Positions 35,190 through 43,845 of a DNA stretch of 64,000 nucleotides are shown here, one piece after another; position 1 is the first letter of the stretch, and every line of letters starts with the position of its first letter. This DNA comes from CAYJFD01 sp964369605 (GTDB lineage: Bacteria > Bacteroidota > Bacteroidia > Bacteroidales > UBA932), in contig CAYJFD010000004.1 in NCBI GenBank assembly GCA_964369605.1, forward strand, positions 1 through 64,000, written 5' to 3'. A program made the position numbers and the translations under genes. The notes below the pieces were generated by a model. It searched no databases and was not told the DNA's origin. It worked only from the letters and a program-made list of their open reading frames with translations.

Positions 35190-36998
35190 TTACCCGTGAG
35201 ACACTTCCTTTAATTGGTCTCTATAAGATGAGAAAATTTTAGATTTTGAAACAAAGCCTAAGTACTTCATATCTTTATTCAAAACTGGCAAATTCCAAGC
35301 TGAGGTACTCTCAAACTTCTTCATTACCTCTTCCATTCTATCATCTTCATAAACCGTATCTGGAGCATCTTTCATTATATTGTACACATATAAGGCTTCA
35401 TATAGGTCTTGGTTGAACATATATGGCCTAATATCATCTAATGATATATATCCTTGAAAATATCCATTATCGTCGATTACAGGAAATAGATTACGTTTTG
35501 ATAAGGCTACTTTTTTCACCATTTCTCCTAAGGAATCTTCTGCACTTATTTCGATAAAGTCCTTCTCTACAAACGAATTTACTTTCAACAAGGTGAGTAC
35601 TGCCTTATCACTGTCGTGCGTGAGAAGTTCTCCTGACTTAGCTATTCGTTTTGTATAAATAGAGTATGGTTCAAGACCTCTAATTGTTGCAAAGGAGATA
35701 GTAGAAGTTATGATTAGAGGAATTAGTAACTCATATCCTCCAGTAATTTCGGCGATTAGGAATATTGCTGTCATAGGGGCCTGCATTACACCTGCCATAA
35801 GCCCTGCCATACCTACTAATACATAGTTAGTTTCTGGAAGCGTATGAAAGCCTAATATATTGATTACTCTAGCTAAAACAAATCCTGCTATACCTCCAAG
35901 TATTAAGGTAGGACCGAATGTGCCACCAACTCCACCTCCAGCATTAGTAAATGAAGTGGCGAACACCTTGAATATTATTACTAGGAAGAAAAAAATAGGT
36001 ACGAACCATTCCCAAGCAAATAAATTCCCAAAGATAGTGTCATCTAAACCAGCTAAAGGATTATGATTTAATAAGTTTCCTAGAGAATTAAAACCTTCCC
36101 CGTAAAGAGGAGGAAAGATAAATATCAGAACACCTAAAAATAGTGCTGATATTAACCATCGTTTATAAGGATTAATGATCTTTTTAATACTATCTTCAAG
36201 CCTTAGTGTCATCCTTGTAAAATAGAGGGAGACAAAAGCACAGAATATTCCCAATAGTATATAGTAAGGCAAATTTGACATAGAAAAACTGACTATATCA
36301 TTTGCTAGTGCTACTTCATTTCCCAGCATAAAATAAGAAACTACTGTTGCTGTTACTGAGGCCACTAATAAAGGTAGTATAGAGGTCATAGAGATATTTA
36401 GCAACAATATCTCCAATGTAAATAAAATACCTGCTAATGGAGCCTTAAATATACCTGCGACTGCGCTTGCAGCGCCACAAGCTAGCAAGATAGTTATATG
36501 CTTATATGATAAACCTAGAGCTCGTCCTATGTTTGAACCTATAGCTGAGCCTGTATAGACTATTGGCGCCTCCGCTCCTACAGAACCTCCAAAGCCTATT
36601 GTTATAGAACTACTTAGTACAGACGACCAAGTATTATGTGATTTTATTTTGGAATTATTCTTTGAGATAGATTTTAATACCTTTGTCACACCATGACCTA
36701 TATCATCGCGAATGATATACCTGACAATCAACATTGTCAATAACATACCTACTCCTGGATAGACTAGGTATAATATATTATCAGATGTGGAATCAAACCA
36801 ACTAATTAACGTTCCTGATATTAGATAGACTAATTTTTTTAAGATAACTGCAGCTAATCCACTTCCTAGACCTACTATAAAAGCTAGAATTAACAGCATT
36901 CTCCCTTCTGGCAATCCTTTTAGAAAAAGGACAGCCTTAGTAAAACTTCGTTTAAGTGCTTTAATTATATTACTATCTGCTTCCAAATTATTCGTCAT
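35190..36998 (-). CDS. ClC-type chloride channel/antiporter with C-terminal CBS pair
   Basis: A 602-aa membrane protein. Pore motifs: GGSVGAEAPIVYTG holds the gating glutamate in a GAEAP version of the usual G(K/R)EGP; GGGVGGTFGPTLILGG is the GxFxP motif; and APLAGILFTLEILL has a glutamate at the position that carries protons in exchangers. This suggests a Cl-/H+ antiporter, but that is inferred. The last 150 residues form two CBS repeats (ALSKRNLFPVIDDNGYFQGYISLDD and STSAWNLPVLNKDMKYLGFVSKSKI), which often bind nucleotides. It overlaps the upstream small gene by 11 bases, indicating coupling. Confidence 0.9.
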   Translation of the reverse strand: MTNNLEADSNIIKALKRSFTKAVLFLKGLPEGRMLLILAFIVGLGSGLAAVILKKLVYLISGTLISWFDSTSDNILYLVYPGVGMLLTMLIVRYIIRDDIGHGVTKVLKSISKNNSKIKSHNTWSSVLSSSITIGFGGSVGAEAPIVYTGSAIGSNIGRALGLSYKHITILLACGAASAVAGIFKAPLAGILFTLEILLLNISMTSILPLLVASVTATVVSYFMLGNEVALANDIVSFSMSNLPYYILLGIFCAFVSLYFTRMTLRLEDSIKKIINPYKRWLISALFLGVLIFIFPPLYGEGFNSLGNLLNHNPLAGLDDTIFGNLFAWEWFVPIFFFLVIIFKVFATSFTNAGGGVGGTFGPTLILGGIAGFVLARVINILGFHTLPETNYVLVGMAGLMAGVMQAPMTAIFLIAEITGGYELLIPLIITSTISFATIRGLEPYSIYTKRIAKSGELLTHDSDKAVLTLLKVNSFVEKDFIEISAEDSLGEMVKKVALSKRNLFPVIDDNGYFQGYISLDDIRPYMFNQDLYEALYVYNIMKDAPDTVYEDDRMEEVMKKFESTSAWNLPVLNKDMKYLGFVSKSKIFSSYRDQLKEVSHG

Positions 36999-37317
36999 CT
37001 TCTGAGCTCATCTCTGTGACCTCATTTTCGATAGGATTCTCTTCTTGTTCATCTAATTCATCATTCTCAAAGAAATCCTTTTCGATATCCTTATAGCTAT
37101 CAACCTTAACATTCATCTTAACAAGATAAATTGCATCTTCTGACTCCAACGATATAGCATGAAAGGAAGTACCGTCAGGCTTATCTACAGTAAATAAATC
37201 TATCATATAATCAGAATAACCACGTGGGTATTTCTGGTTAAATTCAGTTTTTAAATCTTCAGTTAGATTTTCAAATTTAATTGCAATTCTTCTCTTTGGT
37301 ACTCGATTATTTGTCAT
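36988..37317 (-). CDS. Conserved hypothetical acidic protein
   Basis: A 109-aa protein with a folded N-terminal portion (RVPKRRIAIKFENLTEDLKTEFNQKYPRGYSDYMIDLFTVDKPDGTSFHAISLESEDAIYLVKMNVKVDSYKDIE) and a highly acidic tail (about 80-109; Glu and Asp rich). I do not recognise a named domain. It is translationally coupled to the ClC gene (11-base overlap), so it may act with that protein or in its regulation, but that is only context. The upstream region shows a -7-like sequence with one mismatch (TAATATTG). Confidence 0.55.
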   Translation of the reverse strand: MTNNRVPKRRIAIKFENLTEDLKTEFNQKYPRGYSDYMIDLFTVDKPDGTSFHAISLESEDAIYLVKMNVKVDSYKDIEKDFFENDELDEQEENPIENEVTEMSSEDDE

Positions 37318-37375
37318 TGGCTTGATTATTTCTAAATATTATTCTAATGCAATATTAGTTGATTTTTTTTAAACG

Positions 37376-37388
37376 AAAAAAAAAAAAA
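37376..37388. repeat. Homopolymer A13 tract
   Basis: Thirteen consecutive A residues, preceded by T8 and AAACG, between the glycosyltransferase stop codon and the acidic-protein gene. On the minus strand this is upstream of the glycosyltransferase in an AT-only context. Such tracts are prone to slippage. Confidence 0.7.
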
Positions 37389-37396
37389 TAGTTTTT

Positions 37397-38500
37397 TTAT
37401 TGTTTAATCAGATTAGTATATAATTCCAACATTTTGTCAACACACTTCTCCCACTGATACAGGAATTTAACCTTTTCTCTGCCTGCTCTTGCATATTTTT
37501 GAGCCAGTTCATAATTTTTCAATAAATATTCTATTGCACTCGCTGTATCATCCGGATTTTGTCTAGAAACGATACAACCATTTATTCCGTCATCAACTAT
37601 TTCACAGAATCCTTCGGCATCTGAAACTACAATTGGGCATTCACAGGACATAGCTTCGATAGCAGAGACTCCAAAACTCTCAGCGTTTGAGAGGAATACT
37701 GCAACTGAGAAACGATCATAATATTTTGGCAATTCATGATTCGGAATAAAACCAACAAAAGTGACTCTGTCTTCTAGCTCAAGTTCTCTGACTAATTGTT
37801 CTAACTCTTCCCTTTGTGGGCCTCTACCAAGTATCTCTAAATATAATTTTTTAGTTTCATTTCTATCACATAGAATCTTAAAGGCCTTTATTAAAACATC
37901 TACTCCATATCTCGGAGCTAATGTCTTCACATTCCCTATTACACAAGTAGATAAATCTCGCTCTTTATTTAATTTCCTAAACCTCTCCGTATCTATACCA
38001 AAGGGAAGTATTTCAATGTATTTATTCGTGTACTTTGACAACTCCTTCGCCATACAATTACTTGTTGACAGAAGCATATTTGCTCTTTTTAATAATAACC
38101 TAAGAGCCATCGATTTGAACCATGATTCTTTAGGAAACTCATAAACATCCGTTCCCCAAGCTGACAGGACTAAAGGCTTAAAGCCTGATAAGGCAGCTAA
38201 ATATGTATTACTTGTTAAATAATGAGCATGGAGGATGTCTGGATTTAATCGTTTAATTAATGACCTTAAATATACTAGAGCCTTAATATGAGCCTTTAAA
38301 GGTTCTATTATTGAAGATTTACTTGATTTATAATAGAATAAATCGAAGTTAAATAATTCGACTCCATTCTCGAGATAAAAATCATCTTCAGTATAGGGAA
38401 ACATTGTAAGTAAAAAGACTTTAAGGCCTCTTGCACTAAGTGCAGAGGCCCATCTTTTCGTATGTACGTTAGTAGCGTCAGATACTAATAATAGCTTCAT
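37397..38500 (-). CDS. Glycosyltransferase, GT4 family
   Basis: A 367-aa GT-B glycosyltransferase, cytoplasmic or membrane-associated. Residues 1-25 (MKLLLVSDATNVHTKRWASALSARG) form the first Rossmann strand and loop. The C-terminal donor-binding domain has NVKTLAPRYGVDVLIKAFKIL, LGRGPQREELEQLV, RVTFVGFIPNHELPKYYDRFSVAVFLSNAESFGVSAIEAMSCECPIVVSDAEG, with the E-x7-E signature (ESFGVSAIE). It likely adds a sugar to a surface glycan; donor and acceptor are unknown. It starts 21 bases after the clostripain-like gene and may be cotranscribed with it. Confidence 0.88.
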   Translation of the reverse strand: MKLLLVSDATNVHTKRWASALSARGLKVFLLTMFPYTEDDFYLENGVELFNFDLFYYKSSKSSIIEPLKAHIKALVYLRSLIKRLNPDILHAHYLTSNTYLAALSGFKPLVLSAWGTDVYEFPKESWFKSMALRLLLKRANMLLSTSNCMAKELSKYTNKYIEILPFGIDTERFRKLNKERDLSTCVIGNVKTLAPRYGVDVLIKAFKILCDRNETKKLYLEILGRGPQREELEQLVRELELEDRVTFVGFIPNHELPKYYDRFSVAVFLSNAESFGVSAIEAMSCECPIVVSDAEGFCEIVDDGINGCIVSRQNPDDTASAIEYLLKNYELAQKYARAGREKVKFLYQWEKCVDKMLELYTNLIKQ

Positions 38501-38521
38501 TTTACCTTATCACAAATAAAT

Positions 38522-40015
38522 TTAATCAACATTTGCACGTAAGAACTCATTCCACTTTGTGGCTTTATCAAATTTTGATTCCTCGTAGCCTTCTGCAAAA
38601 CCTTGTTTAACGTATGCATTGTTTCGACTCCATTGAATACCAAAGGTGAATCCATCTTCATTTGACAAGTACTCACTATAGTGATCCGATTTTGAGATTA
38701 TACAAAATTCATCTATCGCTTTTAATAAATTACTATAGGCCCTATTAAATGCCATATCGCCTGTAGCATCTGATATTCTTTTGAAAGCATCGACTACATC
38801 AGTACTAGAGAAGTAATCCGAATTCTCATAGTCTGAGCCATCAAAGTAATACATTAGCTTTTGTGCATTTACTGCTTTTTGATAAATACTTTGAGATTCA
38901 CTGTCATTTTTTAACTGTAAAAATCTCTCTTTGAATTGAATAATAGGGTCATACAATTGATTTATCTTTGAAGGATCTACAAAATTTATGTCAATTGGCG
39001 ACTTATAAAAGCCTAGATCTTTATTCCAAAATGATATTACCTCCTCGCAATACTCTATCATAGCTGCCTTAGTGTCTTCTTTAGAATCTAGAATTCTTAG
39101 CAAATCATAATAATCTCCTCCAACACCTGGTACTAAATTTGAAGAAGACAACACATAGTTCGTTATCCCATCTAATTCATTAATAAACTCCAACATAGAG
39201 AATAAGCAGATATCCGGATAGACTATATCCATTTTAACACCTGAATTCTTGATACCTTCTGCTAAGCTATAAATAGATAGTGCTGTGTTAGTATTATCAT
39301 CAAATATCATTGCATTTTGGGGTTTATCATACTCTGAATCCCACTCGCTTCCATGATTTGTTGTAATAAAAATGTACTTCTTTGCAGGATAGAGCTCCAT
39401 TGACTCTTTAATGAAATTTGTAACATTCTCTGGAAGTGACATATCAAATTTCTTATCTGCATAGTTTGTTTCTACAAACTCGTTTCCTTGTAAATCATAG
39501 AAAATAGTATTTGGTTTACTACTTACATGCTTAGAATATTTCAATAATGCTGTCATCTTCACCTTATCGGTGGATCCATGTTCGGCTGCATTCTTTAGGT
39601 TATCCATAATAAATTGGTCTAGATTACCTCCTGCACATCCGTATAACATTAATGTATACTCAGATTGTTTTACTGGCGCAAGAGGCTCTTCTACAACTAT
39701 CTGGCACTCTGCTTTCTGGCCTAATGCTGATACTGTAATTTTTGCGTTTCCAGGAGCTAGCGCCTCAATTGCTCCTGAATTATTTACACTGACTATATTT
39801 GGCGCAGAACTAGACCAAGTCAATACAAGCTCCAAATTCATTGGTGAACATTGAGCAAACAGCTGCATTCTCTCACCTACTTCCATCTCAGCTGAGGCTA
39901 TATTTAAAGTTATCTCTTCTAATATGTAGAGAGGAGAAGGTGATAGATCTTTTTGACACGAGATAAAGTTTAGAATCCCTACCACTAGCAGGATTTTAGA
40001 TATTATAAATTTCAT
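38522..40015 (-). CDS. Clostripain-like (peptidase C11) lipoprotein with BIG2 domain
   Basis: 497-aa lipoprotein (MKFIISKILLVVGILNFISC, lipidation Cys20). Residues about 33-108 form a BIG2-like Ig domain (LNIASAEMEVGERMQLFAQCSP ... NSGAIEALAPGNAKITVSA). The catalytic domain follows: YTLMLYGCAGGNLDQFI, then His221 in FITTNHGSEWD, and Cys270 in VYPDICLFSMLEF, the His-Cys dyad of C11 peptidases. Such enzymes cleave after basic residues and are often secreted or surface-held. This one lacks an obvious maturation insert that I could recognise. It has its own -7 element at 40076-40069 and is followed by a glycosyltransferase. Confidence 0.82.
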   Translation of the reverse strand: MKFIISKILLVVGILNFISCQKDLSPSPLYILEEITLNIASAEMEVGERMQLFAQCSPMNLELVLTWSSSAPNIVSVNNSGAIEALAPGNAKITVSALGQKAECQIVVEEPLAPVKQSEYTLMLYGCAGGNLDQFIMDNLKNAAEHGSTDKVKMTALLKYSKHVSSKPNTIFYDLQGNEFVETNYADKKFDMSLPENVTNFIKESMELYPAKKYIFITTNHGSEWDSEYDKPQNAMIFDDNTNTALSIYSLAEGIKNSGVKMDIVYPDICLFSMLEFINELDGITNYVLSSSNLVPGVGGDYYDLLRILDSKEDTKAAMIEYCEEVISFWNKDLGFYKSPIDINFVDPSKINQLYDPIIQFKERFLQLKNDSESQSIYQKAVNAQKLMYYFDGSDYENSDYFSSTDVVDAFKRISDATGDMAFNRAYSNLLKAIDEFCIISKSDHYSEYLSNEDGFTFGIQWSRNNAYVKQGFAEGYEESKFDKATKWNEFLRANVD

Positions 40016-40042
40016 TAGATTTGTTATTTAAAATTTACAGCG

Positions 40043-40094
40043 AAAAAATATCCGCCATTACACTCATACAAATATAAGAGAATAATGGCGGATA
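40043..40094 (-). terminator. Strong intrinsic terminator with a promoter element in its loop
   Basis: Perfect 12-bp inverted repeat TATCCGCCATTA (40049-40060) / TAATGGCGGATA (40083-40094); on the minus strand it is followed by six U (40048-40043). The 22-base loop contains CAAATATA, which read on the minus strand is the -7 motif of the clostripain-like gene. It would end transcripts coming from upstream, but not those starting in the loop. Confidence 0.75.
40069..40076 (-). promoter_or_regulatory. -7 promoter element for the clostripain-like lipoprotein gene
   Basis: Minus-strand TATATTTG, an exact match, 54 bases from the start codon at 40015, located within a terminator loop. Confidence 0.5.
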
Positions 40095-40379
40095 CAACAA
40101 TAAAAACAATTCTAAATTACTATATATTCTATAAGTAGATAATTTTAAGTTTAATTTTATTAGTACACTTACTAATTGAAGTTTAAAAAAAACTATATTA
40201 ATGCTTATGCACTACATATCAGTTTTCTTTACTACAAATTTACTTCTTAGGTATATTTTTCACCAATATTGAACGCTACAATATTTCTACATCGATATTT
40301 ATATAGTACTACATTATGACTACACACGAAATTAAGACGCTTAGAATAAACATCTTACATTATATTGTTTTATTATAAC

Positions 40380-42086
40380 TTATGAATTAAATTTTGACAA
40401 GTACTCTTGAATAGAAATATGATCTCCAGAAATTTTCAATTTTGTTCTTAATCTAGAGCGAGCAACATTAATACTTTTAGGAGACTGTCGCGTAATTTCT
40501 GAGATTTCTTTAGTTGAAAGGTTTAAATTTAACAAAGAACATAGCCTTCTTTCATTTACTGTAAGCTCAGGATGATCATGTATTAGACGTTGAAAGAAAT
40601 CGGTATTAAATTCCGGCACAAAGGTGTTTATATTCTTCCAGCTATCGCCTTCTTTTGTTGACAATAAGTCGTTACATATACTTTCTAGTCTTTTTTTTGT
40701 AGCTACATCTACTGTATCAGCGGAAACTTCGTGAATCTTTCGAATAATTTCGTCTGTTAACTGACTTAAATGATACTGTTGTAACTGTTTTATTTCTAAG
40801 ACTTCATTTCTATCTTTAATCTTCATCTCTTTAACTTTTAAGCCAGCAGATTTCTTTTTTAATGATAATAATACTGCTAAACTTATGATAATAATAGAGA
40901 GGATTGATACAATTATAGAGATTAGTAATGTTAGCTTTCTTGATTGGATATCCTTTTCTTGTGCTAACTTCCGTATATTATATTGCGTTTTAAATAATTC
41001 TAAAAATACCTGTTCCGAATTCTTAGAGCTCTCGATATCGTTATACTCTTTTAATTTAATGAAGGCATCCTTATACTTATGATTTTGAGCATATATCCTT
41101 TGAAGCGAATTTAAACAAAACTGTTTTTCGCTCCCAAATTCACCATCTCCATACCACCGTAGGGCTTCCTCTAAATGAAATATTGCTTTATCTTGCTGCT
41201 CTGACGCTAAATAAATATCGCCAAGGAGCATGTGATAAGTACCCATCTCACTCATGGTACTTAAATATGGTTTTACTTCATTCAGAACTTCTAAAGCATC
41301 TGCTTTCTTCCCTAAAACAATAGCATACCTTGCTACTCCTAAGTAATTCTGTATCAAGGCAACTGTATCCTGAAGTTCATTGCTAATTTTTAGAGCCTCA
41401 TCTGTCAATAAATTACTTGCAACTGTGTCGTATGGATTAGCTATTAACCTATTATGTAAAGCATTTATGATTTTTAAACTATCTTTCTGTTGTTTTGCTC
41501 CAAGTAAGTACTTATCGAAATATGACTCAGATGTAGCGATATCGCCACATATACTGTAAACTATTCCCAGTAGATTATAGCACTCTAATACTTCTGAAGT
41601 ATCATATATTTCTGAATCGATACCATCATAATAGCTCATAGCATCAATAGTATGCGTTAGTGTCTTATGATACTGTCCCTTATTCAGATAGTGAGCTGCC
41701 AATTTAATATTTGTACTTGCTAATTTCGATTGGAAGTTTAAACTTCTTTGAATATGTGCAACTGATAGAAGGTGATCTATTGCTTTTGTATACATATATT
41801 TCTCTTCTGAGTAATATGTAGCTAGAAAATCGTGGATAGATGCTATTTCTGAATATACCGCAGAAGTATCTATTCCCTGTAGGAACATTTCTGCATACTT
41901 TACTGCCTTTTCCTTATCATTAACTATATTATCAGAATATATAGTATAATATATCATATTTGCACCTTCTATTCTTGATAATCGTATCAAGGAATCAGGT
42001 ATTACGTTAGGATTAATTTGATCCTGTGCGTAAGTAGTAGGCTTAAGCAGAAAAAGAAATAAACAGATGACAATAAATGTGCGCAT
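40380..42086 (-). CDS. Membrane-bound TPR protein with C-terminal LuxR-type HTH
   Basis: 568 aa: signal peptide (MRTFIVICLFLFLLKPTTYA), about five tetratricopeptide repeats (about 85-345; for example LLGIVYSICGDIATSESYFDKYL and LLGDIYLASEQQDKAIFHLEEALRWY), a single membrane span (LTLLISIIVSILSIIIISLAVLLSL), a short coiled coil, and a C-terminal helix-turn-helix (LTVNERRLCSLLNLNLSTKEISEITRQSPKSINVARSRLRTKLKI). The arrangement places TPRs in the periplasm and the DNA-binding domain in the cytoplasm, a common one-component design in Bacteroidetes. Its target is unknown; the downstream small-RNA region and clostripain gene are candidates. Confidence 0.78.
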   Translation of the reverse strand: MRTFIVICLFLFLLKPTTYAQDQINPNVIPDSLIRLSRIEGANMIYYTIYSDNIVNDKEKAVKYAEMFLQGIDTSAVYSEIASIHDFLATYYSEEKYMYTKAIDHLLSVAHIQRSLNFQSKLASTNIKLAAHYLNKGQYHKTLTHTIDAMSYYDGIDSEIYDTSEVLECYNLLGIVYSICGDIATSESYFDKYLLGAKQQKDSLKIINALHNRLIANPYDTVASNLLTDEALKISNELQDTVALIQNYLGVARYAIVLGKKADALEVLNEVKPYLSTMSEMGTYHMLLGDIYLASEQQDKAIFHLEEALRWYGDGEFGSEKQFCLNSLQRIYAQNHKYKDAFIKLKEYNDIESSKNSEQVFLELFKTQYNIRKLAQEKDIQSRKLTLLISIIVSILSIIIISLAVLLSLKKKSAGLKVKEMKIKDRNEVLEIKQLQQYHLSQLTDEIIRKIHEVSADTVDVATKKRLESICNDLLSTKEGDSWKNINTFVPEFNTDFFQRLIHDHPELTVNERRLCSLLNLNLSTKEISEITRQSPKSINVARSRLRTKLKISGDHISIQEYLSKFNS

Positions 42087-42104
42087 TTTTAACTCTTTTA
42101 AGTA

Positions 42105-43844
42105 TTACCTTTTCTGAAAGAAATATGATTTTTGCTTCTTTTTCTTCTCTTGATTATGTTCTACAAATATTGGTTTGTAAGTTTTCAAATCAAGACCTGT
42201 ATAAAACATTGCACTTGCTGCAGTCATAGGCGTAGGGGTGAAATCTTGAACCTGTTGGGTTAGAATTCCACGTAAGTGAGGGTTATCTGCAAGTTTTTTC
42301 ATATCATCGATCTTACAGCCCGGATGAGAGGATATAAAATATGGAATCAACTGAAAATTTTTTCCTTCTTTTTTTATAAAGGAATAGAACTGCTCCTTTA
42401 GTTTTATAAAGAGTTTAAAGGATGGCTTTCTCATATTGTTCAAAACAATAGGCTCTGTATGCTCGGGCGCTACTTTGAACCTACCTGAAGTATGCTTTAG
42501 AACTACTCTCTTAAAATAAGCATAGGCATCATCATCTAAAAATCCCTTTTCATCCAGGAATAAATCATAACGTATTCCGCTACCTATATAAGCATTTTTT
42601 ACACCCGGAACATTTTCAATCATAGAGTATAACTCAAGTAAATTCGTATGAGATGTATTCAAATTTGAACATCTATTAGGAAATAAACAAGACTTTCTAG
42701 TGCATTTACTACATAAATCTATGTTCTTTCCTTTCATTGTATACATATTAGCAGTTGGAGCTCCTATGTCAGATATTACGCCCTTGAACTCAGGGTGCTT
42801 AACTAGATTTTTGATTTCATTAATTACAGAGTTCTTGGATCTTGACTGAATGAATCTCCCCTGATGTGCAGCAATTGTACAAAATGCACATCCTCCAAAA
42901 CATCCACGATGAATAGTGATAGAATTTTTTATCATCTCAAAGGCAGGGATACGCTTATCTTTATACCTTGGATGTGGCATCTTTGTATATGGTAGTTCGT
43001 AGTATGAATCTATTTCCTTTTCGGTATTTGGTGGGTAAGGTGGGTTTACTACTACGACTTTATTTGCATATCCTTCAGCTAAGCGTTTTGGCGTATAAGC
43101 ATTAGCTTGCTCCTCTATTTGATTAAAATTCTTCGCATAGGACATTTTAGACTTCAAACAATTCTCATAGGAATCTAGTACTATTGTAGAGGCATTTTTT
43201 TGTAATTTTTCGATATTCTCGTCACTTAAGTATGCCAGCTGAGGAATACCTCTGAGCTGATATATCGTTTTCTGTCTCTCAACAGCTAAAGCTAAATCTA
43301 ATATTGCCTTCTCTCCCATTCCGTATATCAAAAAATCAGCCTTTGATGTAACTAAAATAGATGGGAGTAATGAATCCTTCCAATAATCGTAATGTGTTAA
43401 TCTTCTTAATGAAGCCTCTATCCCTCCTACAACTAATAATGTATCGGGGTATAGTTCTTTCAATATCTGTGAATATACCTCTACAGCATAGTCTGGTCTA
43501 TATCCAGCCTTGCCTTCTGGCGTATAAGCATCATCACTACGCAATCTTTTATTTGCAGTATAATGATTAACCATCGAATCCATAGACCCTGAATTAACTG
43601 CAAAAAATAAGCGAGGTTTACCAAACTTCTTAAAATCTCTTAAATCATCTCGCCAATTTGGCTGAGGTACTATAGCGACTCTATAACCGGCTCTTTGTAA
43701 AAGCCTAGCTATTACAGCTGTCCCGAACGAGGGATGGTCTATAAAAGCATCCCCAGTAAAGATAATAACATCAATATAGTCCCACTCCAGAGCTTTTAGC
43801 TCTTTAGGCGAAGTAGGAAACATATAGACCTTATCATCTTTCAT
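42105..43844 (-). CDS. YgiQ-family radical SAM protein
   Basis: 579 aa. The N-terminal domain (YIDVIIFTGDAFIDHPSFGTAVIARLLQRAGYRVAIVPQPNWRDD) is the B12-binding-like fold of YgiQ. The radical SAM cluster motif is IHRGCFGGCAFCTIAAHQGRFIQSRS (CxxxCxxC), and a further Cys-rich segment (CSKCTRKSCLFPNRC) may hold a second iron-sulfur site. The C-terminal APEHTEPIVLNNMRKPSF and SSHPGCKIDDM are family-typical. Its reaction is not known in the family. It lies two bases from argS and may be cotranscribed. Confidence 0.9.
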   Translation of the reverse strand: MKDDKVYMFPTSPKELKALEWDYIDVIIFTGDAFIDHPSFGTAVIARLLQRAGYRVAIVPQPNWRDDLRDFKKFGKPRLFFAVNSGSMDSMVNHYTANKRLRSDDAYTPEGKAGYRPDYAVEVYSQILKELYPDTLLVVGGIEASLRRLTHYDYWKDSLLPSILVTSKADFLIYGMGEKAILDLALAVERQKTIYQLRGIPQLAYLSDENIEKLQKNASTIVLDSYENCLKSKMSYAKNFNQIEEQANAYTPKRLAEGYANKVVVVNPPYPPNTEKEIDSYYELPYTKMPHPRYKDKRIPAFEMIKNSITIHRGCFGGCAFCTIAAHQGRFIQSRSKNSVINEIKNLVKHPEFKGVISDIGAPTANMYTMKGKNIDLCSKCTRKSCLFPNRCSNLNTSHTNLLELYSMIENVPGVKNAYIGSGIRYDLFLDEKGFLDDDAYAYFKRVVLKHTSGRFKVAPEHTEPIVLNNMRKPSFKLFIKLKEQFYSFIKKEGKNFQLIPYFISSHPGCKIDDMKKLADNPHLRGILTQQVQDFTPTPMTAASAMFYTGLDLKTYKPIFVEHNQEKKKKQKSYFFQKR

Positions 43845-43845
43845 T

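Larger units (their letters stand above)
40043..40229 (-). ncRNA. Candidate small RNA in the 40016-40379 gene-free stretch
   Basis: The 364-base gap between the TPR-HTH and clostripain genes has no convincing frame. On the minus strand it contains a -7 element TAAATTTG (40242-40235) with TTGG 20 bases upstream (40266-40263), which fits the TTTG/TAnnTTTG spacing. The predicted transcript starts near 40229 and ends at the intrinsic terminator at 40094-40043, about 187 nucleotides. A small hairpin AGTGC/GCATT followed by eight T (40194-40187) could stop it earlier. It may also be a long leader of the protease gene, or part of the regulator's 3' untranslated region. Sequence family unknown. Confidence 0.35.

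Noticed and set aside
40049..40094. Inverted repeats flanking a promoter motif, as in Bacteroides invertible promoters
   Set aside because: The loop is only 22 bases, far shorter than known invertible segments, no recombinase gene is near, and the stem is followed by six U, which fits an ordinary terminator.
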